The notes beneath the pieces were generated by a model that did not search any database, had not been told where the DNA came from, and saw only the letters and a list, made by a program, of their open reading frames with translations. Position numbers and translations under genes: made by a program. Source: Chara braunii (Eukaryota; Streptophyta; Charophyceae; Charales; Characeae). From it: a stretch of DNA of 32,675 bases. Positions 27,362 to 32,675 of the stretch are shown here, one piece after another. Each line of letters opens with the position of its first letter. Position 1 is the first letter of the stretch. The stretch is from the NCBI GenBank assembly GCA_003427395.1, contig BFEA01000378.1, forward strand, positions 324,248 to 356,922, in the 5' to 3' direction.

Positions 27362-29316
27362 GATTTTGCAAGATATTGGAAATAGTTATAAATCATGACC
27401 TATGTATGATCGAAAGACACTTCATATCGATGTGTGGCCGAGTGATGAGCAGCAAGGGGAGAGAGCAACAACTAAGGAAAATAGCTTACCTGATTGTTAA
27501 GTTCCTACTTGATGGAGATTAATATCATAGATGATTAGTTGCTTAAACGTGGGCTAGAAGTTGACCAATCTGATGGGCAGAAGTTGAGGTGTGCTGCCAA
27601 TACAACCAAAGCTGGCCTTAATGGCCATTGATGTGGTGCTATACCCCTGCATGCTAAGCGAAATAAAACCCCCTCTGAATATTCACACCTCCACTTCACA
27701 AAAGGGGGCTTCGAGCATAATCTGCTCTTCTTGGTGATGCAGGGGATCTTTGTCGAGGGTATACCCTCAATACTTCCTGGTACTTAAGGTACGCACAACA
27801 GTCCAAGGGCAAACTGAGAACGACCCGGTCCCTCATCAAAGACATGGCCAACGAGCATGGAGGAGCGCTCCACCGAGTTCCGTCGGGGCAACAAATGCTA
27901 GTCTTATTTTAAGTCAAATTATACATATCGGGTATTTTCTTATGTTCAGAATCGCCTCGCTGAGTAAGGAAACACGGTCTAAAGCTCAGAAATTACAAAC
28001 AAACACCCATACTCGGAACCATAGAACAAACCTCGAGCTCCGGACAGTCTTTGCAGAGTGCGGGCGGTCTTGGTACCTAAGTTTTTTGTCTTGGGCATGA
28101 GTCTGATTCTTTGTTTGGAGTTACCTTGCGAAACGGGATCAGGCATTGGGTCAGGGCAAAGAGTTGCATGTTAATGGTTTTGGTTCTTAGAGCCTTTGCG
28201 CCTAGTACAAGTGAATTGCACTTTGTGCTCATACCCGGAATTCTCACATTGAACACAGGGCGTCTTCCAGCATCAGCGGGTTATTGTCACTTTGCGTAGT
28301 ATAAGACTTATCGCTGGTTGTCCTCCGCACTGCACCAAGTTGGGGCTGGCAATCCACTGTTGTACTTAGGTGATGATAACTCTTGATGACTTTCGGGGTT
28401 CGTCTAGTGACTATGGCCTCCCTGTAAAATCGGAACAACTTGCAGTGTGCAGCTGGTTATCCTCGAGTGACTTTTGTTGAGACGATTGGTGGAGGTGTCA
28501 CTCTGTGACTGGCTATGCACTCTCAGCCTCGGGAATTGTTTGCTTGCTGATGATTTATTTGTCGTGACAATCTGATGTCAGCTGAGAGTCCCAACAATAA
28601 GTTACCTAAGATGAGTGTGTACAATCAAGCATATGTAGCAATCTCATTTATCATTGGGCAGTCCTAACAAGAGTCGCAACACAAAAAAAAAAGGAGGTAG
28701 ATGAATCGTACTGTGCAAGGGCAATCTAAGGTGCCTTGTACATCTGCGGGAAAGATATTAAGGGGGGCTGAAATAGCAGAAATTTTGGGAGATTCCTGTG
28801 GCCTGATGATGGTAGTACGGTGACAAATCAATTTTCCTGGGCGAGGCTAAAGTCCCTCTTTAATGCCCGACCAACTCCTCAACGTGCAAGTGTTACTCAA
28901 AATCTGCATTTTCCTTTTACTCAACTATCAAGTGGTCAGTGTTCAGTGAATGGTCAGTTTTGCAGCATCCAGTCATCAGAGATCGATCGTCGTTCAGCCA
29001 CCCAGTCGTCCCCTTTTGTCGCAAAGAATTGGTAATAATCAGATTGTGGTACCATCAAGAGACACTGGAACCAGTGCTTACGTTCAGCTCTACACGTGAG
29101 TACGATTCAGCCATTCCTGATCAGTGAGTCAAGACGCCTCGAGTTGGCTAACGCCTTAGGGCGGGTCAAGCATTAGCGTTCGATCAAAGGCAAAACGCGA
29201 CTTTCTAGTTAACTTTGACAACTTTGAACCTGAGAACAGCCTTTTCTCTCTAAACGTGAAAACACTCCGGAGCTACTTGCATTCTAGCTTACTCCTTGTT
29301 CGGGACCCACGGAGTG
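27362..29316. other. No gene recognised
   Basis: Mixed composition. Short open frames (27750-28100, 28111-28299 and 28820-29035) have no domain or paralogue in the window. A CCCCCT and AGGGGGC pair near 27670-27708 could form a weak hairpin. Confidence 0.45.
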
Positions 29317-29416
29317 GGAGAGTCATGAGGGACGAGGAAATCCTAGTGGTAAAATGTGGGGTTATTATGAATAAGCATGAGAACTGGGAATCGAAGGCAA
29401 TTGCAGTGTTGCACGT

Positions 29417-29578
29417 ATGAAACTTCAGAAGATGGTCCTAAGAGAGAGTGCAATCCGGAGGGTTGGGGAGGAAAAGTACGTAGCGCATGTGATCTATTTT
29501 TATGGTAGTGAGAGCAAAGTACACAGCACTGGCTCGTTCCTAGAGACTGTGGAGCAGGCCAGGGCAGAGCTCAGGTGA
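29417..29578 (+). pseudogene. Family D ORF1, copy 2
   Basis: The 53-codon ORF contains RESAIRRVGEEKYVAHVIYF, then YGSESKVHSTGSFLETVEQA, and ends AELR with TGA. It is the counterpart of the ORF at 22327-22548. Codon differences between the two are concentrated at third positions in the HST and VEQ parts. The end coincides with a strong splice-donor consensus (CAG|GTGAGT at 29572-29580), so ORF1 may be an exon rather than a complete ORF. I found no acceptor that continues in frame into ORF2. Past the stop, a reading HQHLKLASAAP matches YQHLSSVSSQLL in copy 1. Confidence 0.5.
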
Positions 29579-29936
29579 GTGCGGGTGTGCCCGGGTCCTT
29601 CTCCCGAAAATCCACACCAGCATCTCAAGTTAGCAAGTGCCGCTCCATAATTTGCAGTCTTTTCGACGTTCAGACACTAAGTGACCAGTGCTTGGAGATT
29701 CGTTACCCAACCAGCATTTAGCCAGTACTCAGTCAGCATTCAGTCAGCATGTTTGGGAGACGTAGTAGGTCTACCCAATCGGCGTTCAATCGACATTTAA
29801 TTGTTCGAGTTACTCGAAAGTTCAGTCAGGGTCAATTAGCGCTTAATCATTCTTATTTGCACCAGAGATTAGTATCAAGCAGTAATCGATCATTACTAAA
29901 AGACATAGGGATCAATTTCAGCATTCGACTCAACAC

Positions 29937-30590
29937 ATGAGTACAGTTCATTCATTCTCAGTCGAGGGGTCAGTTTTGACCAGGCTCAACATGATTGCTT
30001 CCAAGGATGCCTTCCAGTATCGGTATGTCAGTGCAACTGGTTTCAAGCAAGGGGATTTATCTATCTTTGCAGTTCACACTGAGTTCTCAGAGGGTACTAT
30101 TCATGATTTGAGAATCTACCTGAAGAAAGGCAAGGAGACTCATGAACTCTTTGACCCGGTCTGGATTTCAGCAGCAAGATTTCTTGAGGGGAAAGAGAGG
30201 GAGCTGGATGAGAGTGGTGTCATGGTGATTTGTAGCTTTGGACCCAAGCTATATGTTGACTACCCCAAACCTCCAGTACCTTTCACTCTCACAGATGGTT
30301 CTTGTTTGGGAGACTTAGTAGGTCTAGCCATAGGTATATTTCCCCTGTGACGATTGACTACGAGGCAGTGACTAAACCATCAGAGTTCCAACATCTCAGA
30401 CGAGGGATCTTCTCTCAACCACATCTTCCTATTCTATGGGAGGAGTTTTGTGCTATGGTTGACTTCCGCATCATGGGACTTGGATGAAAATGCTCACAAC
30501 TTGCGGGTTTTAGGTGGCTCTACATTCAGAGGCCACAATCTCAGCATGTACGTGGATACGGCTCAAGGCACAGGGAACACACAACCGAGT
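29937..30590 (+). pseudogene. Family D ORF2, copy 2 (unknown protein, one frameshift)
   Basis: From ATG 29937 the frame is open for 137 codons: MSTVHSFSVEGSVLTRLNMI, YRYVSATGFKQGDLSIFAVH, then GTIHDLRIYLKKGKETHELF, DPVWISAARFLEGKERELDE, GPKLYVDYPKPPVPFTLTDG and DLVGLA. A one-base loss near 30335 moves the rest to another frame: RYISPVTIDYEAVTKPSEFQ, HLRRGIFS, LPILWEEFCAMVDFRIMGLG, a TGA, then LAGFRWLYIQRPQSQHVRGY and GSRHRE. The original length was about 215 residues. No known domain is recognised. Trp, Pro and charged residues are well conserved with copy 1, which suggests a folded globular protein. Confidence 0.72.
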
Positions 30591-31100
30591 GAGAGATTGT
30601 GTATGTGACCTAGAGGGAGGAGTGAGGACTCTTGACTAGTGCTGGTCATGTCTATTCGTCTGTACTCTATGAGGTTATTATGAGTTCTTGCTTTTCCCTC
30701 ACTTCACCTGCCTCTGTCTTGAGTCAGTCTATCTTTGCCTTGCCTGTATTGGCTCGGCTTGATGATTGTGTTCTCAGATGATCCTGTCACAGTTCTTAAA
30801 ATTAGAAAATTGACAACATTGATGCATGCATGACACACCAGAGTTTTATGATTATTACTTGCATGATCTTTGTTGTTCCAAATCAAAATAAAATATTCCT
30901 AAGACTGGGGACCGGTGAAGACCACAATTGAAGGGTCTCACTCGAAGCCGTACGCACACAACAGGAAGTGATTTGCTTTAATTAATTAATTAATTTATTG
31001 CAAACATCAACAAAATCCTACGTGATAGCCTGTTGGCTTTCTCGTCGCCTGAAAGGGCCCGACTAGAAAAAGTGCGACACCGTGCGCGCGCGCGAGAGAG
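30591..31100 (+). other. Family D 3' region, copy 2
   Basis: Matches 24319-24813 in block order, including the AATAAA signal and the GGGGACCGG block. Identity is moderate, about three quarters by eye. Confidence 0.6.
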
Positions 31101-31340
31101 AGATAGCACCCAACGTCACTAACTATGGGTCTCCCCCCTCCCCCCCCCCACGTGATCAAGTGTAGTATATGCTTCAATCAGTTTCATATCCGATCCTCCT
31201 CCCCACATGGTCAACTGTAGTATTTGACCCGTGGTCCATCGATACCTTTTTATTTCAGAAAAAAAAAAAAAAATCATGGGCGCTCGCGAGCGAGCAAAAG
31301 GGAGAGAGAGGTCCATGGAGATGGTTTGCACAAGACATGG

Positions 31341-31382
<42 letters not shown>

Positions 31383-31831
31383 CCAAGGTAACTAACAATG
31401 GGCCTCCTCCCACCTGCCCCCCACACGATCAAGTGTAGTATTTGCTTCGATCAGTTTCATATCCTATCTTTCCCCCCACATGGTCAAGCGTAGTACCTGC
31501 TCTGTTCAATCTCATATCTAATCTGTGGTCGATCGAGAGATTTGAGACCTTTTTATTTTAAAAAAGAAAAAAACAGCACGGGTGTGCGTGAGCGAGCAAG
31601 AGGGATGGAGAGAGAGAGAGAGAACCCAACATAACTAACAATGGGGCGATCAAGTGTAGTATCTGCTTCGATTAGTTTCATATCCGATCTTCCCCCCCAC
31701 ACGATCAAGCGTAGTACCTGCTCCGTTCAATTTCATATATGATCCGTGGTCTATCAAGAGATTCGAGACCTTTTTATTAGAGAAAACAAAAAAACAGCAC
31801 GTGCGTGCGTGAGCGAGCGCGCGCATGCGCG

Positions 31832-31913
<82 letters not shown>

Positions 31914-32055
31914 GCCAACCTAACTAACTATGTGCCTCCCCCGTCCTCCCCCCACGCGATGAAGTGTAGTATATGCTTCGATCAGATCCGTGGTTCACCG
32001 AGACGGTTAAAAAGGGGGGGGGGGGGAACAAGCACGCCTAAGACATGGGAGAGAG

Positions 32056-32125
<70 letters not shown>

Positions 32126-32451
32126 CCAATCTAACTACGCGTTCCCCCCCCCCAAAAAAAAACTATCAAGTGTAGTGTCAGATCCGTGGTCCATCGAGAC
32201 GCTTTACCAAAAAAAAAAAAATGAAGGGTGCACGCGCGCATGCGAGAGAGACCCCAATCTCACCAACTACTTTCGCCCCCCACTATCAAGTGGAGTGTCT
32301 GCTTCGATCGAAACCAACTTCCTGCCACCCACCCTTGCCCCCCAAAATCAAACGTAGTATCTGCTCCGTTCAGTGTCATATCTGATCCGTGGTCCATGGA
32401 GACCGTTTTTATTAGAAAAGAAAAGAAAAGGAAACATACGCGTGCACAAAC

Positions 32452-32516
<65 letters not shown>

Positions 32517-32644
32517 TTTAAATGCGTACGCAAGACGCGGGACTACGTTCCACCCTACCCCCCATGATCAAGTGTAGTATCTCCTCTGAGCAGTTTCATA
32601 TCTGATCCGTGGTCTATTGAGACCTTTAAAAGAAATAGCATGTG

Positions 32645-32675
<31 letters not shown>
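31101..32675. repeat. Composite satellite array with GA/GT microsatellites
   Basis: The block GATCAAGTGTAGTATCTGC followed by TTCGATCAGTTTCATATC recurs in variants near 31154, 31209, 31426, 31480, 31646, 31700, 31957, 32164, 32283, 32345 and 32564. In several units two such blocks lie about 54 bp apart. They are followed by GATCCGTGGTC-ATCGAGACC, a TTTTTATT-A-rich stretch, a GCGCG/GAGCGAGC stretch, (GA)n, then CCAACCTAACTAACTATGGG and a C-rich tract. The result is a higher-order repeat of roughly 200-300 bp. The array runs off the window edge in a GT run. Frames reading Arg-Glu repeats here are microsatellite artefacts. Confidence 0.85.
31834..31912 (+). repeat. (GT)n-(GA)n microsatellite
   Basis: About 29 GT units followed by about 10 GA units. 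Other long runs in the array are (GA)n at 31342-31380, 32049-32122 and 32453-32512, and (GT)n at 32640-32675. Confidence 0.95.

Larger units (their letters stand above)
29317..31100 (+). mobile_element. Family D, copy 2
   Basis: This is the second copy of the repeat at 22230-24813, in the same orientation and about 7 kb away. It has ORF1 (29417-29578), a short CAG-rich spacer, ORF2 (29937-30590) and the conserved 3' blocks. These include AAAATAAAATATTCCTAAG near 30885, GGGGACCGGTGAAGACC, an ATTAATTAATTAATT tract near 30980 and GCCTGTTGGCTTTC. It ends in GCGCGCGCG plus GAGAGAGAGA at 31084-31102, where the satellite array begins. ORF2 is less damaged than in copy 1. Confidence 0.7.

Noticed and set aside
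24020-30340. Programmed -1 frameshift in ORF2 of family D, since both copies shift by -1 near the same place
   Set aside because: Aligning the copies shows different causes: a 10-nt block missing after PPVP in copy 1 and a single-base loss about 40 nt later in copy 2. No shared slippery heptamer.
31746-32567. ORFs of up to 203 codons with Arg-Glu and Val-Cys repeats
   Set aside because: They are translations of (GA)n and (GT)n microsatellites within the satellite array.
31101-32675. CRISPR array
   Set aside because: The repeats are long, diverged and interrupted by microsatellites, spacers are not unique, and the context is eukaryotic.

Overview
This window looks like repeat-rich, gene-poor nuclear DNA from a eukaryote. 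It contains only decayed Ty3/gypsy retrotransposons, poly(A)-tailed and terminal-inverted-repeat elements, pol III-type tRNA-like repeats, microsatellites and satellite DNA. I see no operons, bacterial-type genes, rRNA genes or intact cellular genes. The chromovirus Pol phrases (for example MKGEYNKVADALSRR, SKKLAKSTYERELY, HLGWKPKSALDFLL) resemble what I remember from charophyte algae, especially Chara braunii. That assignment is from memory and was not searched.

Layout. 1-1215 holds a cluster of three tRNA-like, probably SINE-derived sequences and a 91-bp tandem repeat. 1214-2025 is noncoding and may be the 3' end of element A. 2026-7110 (minus) is element A, a gag-pol chromovirus with decayed versions of its domains (zinc knuckle, protease, RT, RNase H, integrase, chromodomain). 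It is interrupted by a poly(A)-tailed insertion (3098-3479) and a Tourist/PIF-Harbinger-like MITE (5253-5671), both with target-site duplications. 7111-7530 is an unassigned GC-rich patch. 7531-9557 (minus) is element B, a 5'- and 3'-truncated pol of a second gypsy lineage. 9600-13432 (plus) is element C, a relative of B with protease through integrase nearly complete but carrying stops and frameshifts. B and C lie head to head.

13433-15416 is repeat-laden noncoding DNA, presumably downstream of C. 15753-16443 (minus) has a TATA box, a pyrimidine-rich leader and a short Arg/Glu-rich ORF. 17004-18200 carries several degenerate copies of a module made of a T-rich/(ATT)n tract plus a GC-rich block. 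A 182-codon ORF of unknown nature lies at 18508-19056. 19057-22229 has no recognisable gene.

22230-24813 and 29317-31100 are two diverged copies of one repeat, here called family D. Each carries a small ORF1 and a larger ORF2 that I cannot assign to any family. A hand comparison of the two ORF2 copies shows mostly synonymous change in the core, so the protein was once under selection. This is the best candidate for something undescribed. Copy 1 is followed by GA-rich DNA and tandem duplications (152 bp and 255 bp). Copy 2 runs at its GA microsatellite directly into a satellite array (31101-32675) that continues past the window edge.

The elements do not work together as a pathway. The window is a stack of nested insertions, and every pol reading frame is broken, so none of these copies is expected to be autonomous. 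A single ambiguous base (n) lies at 10100.
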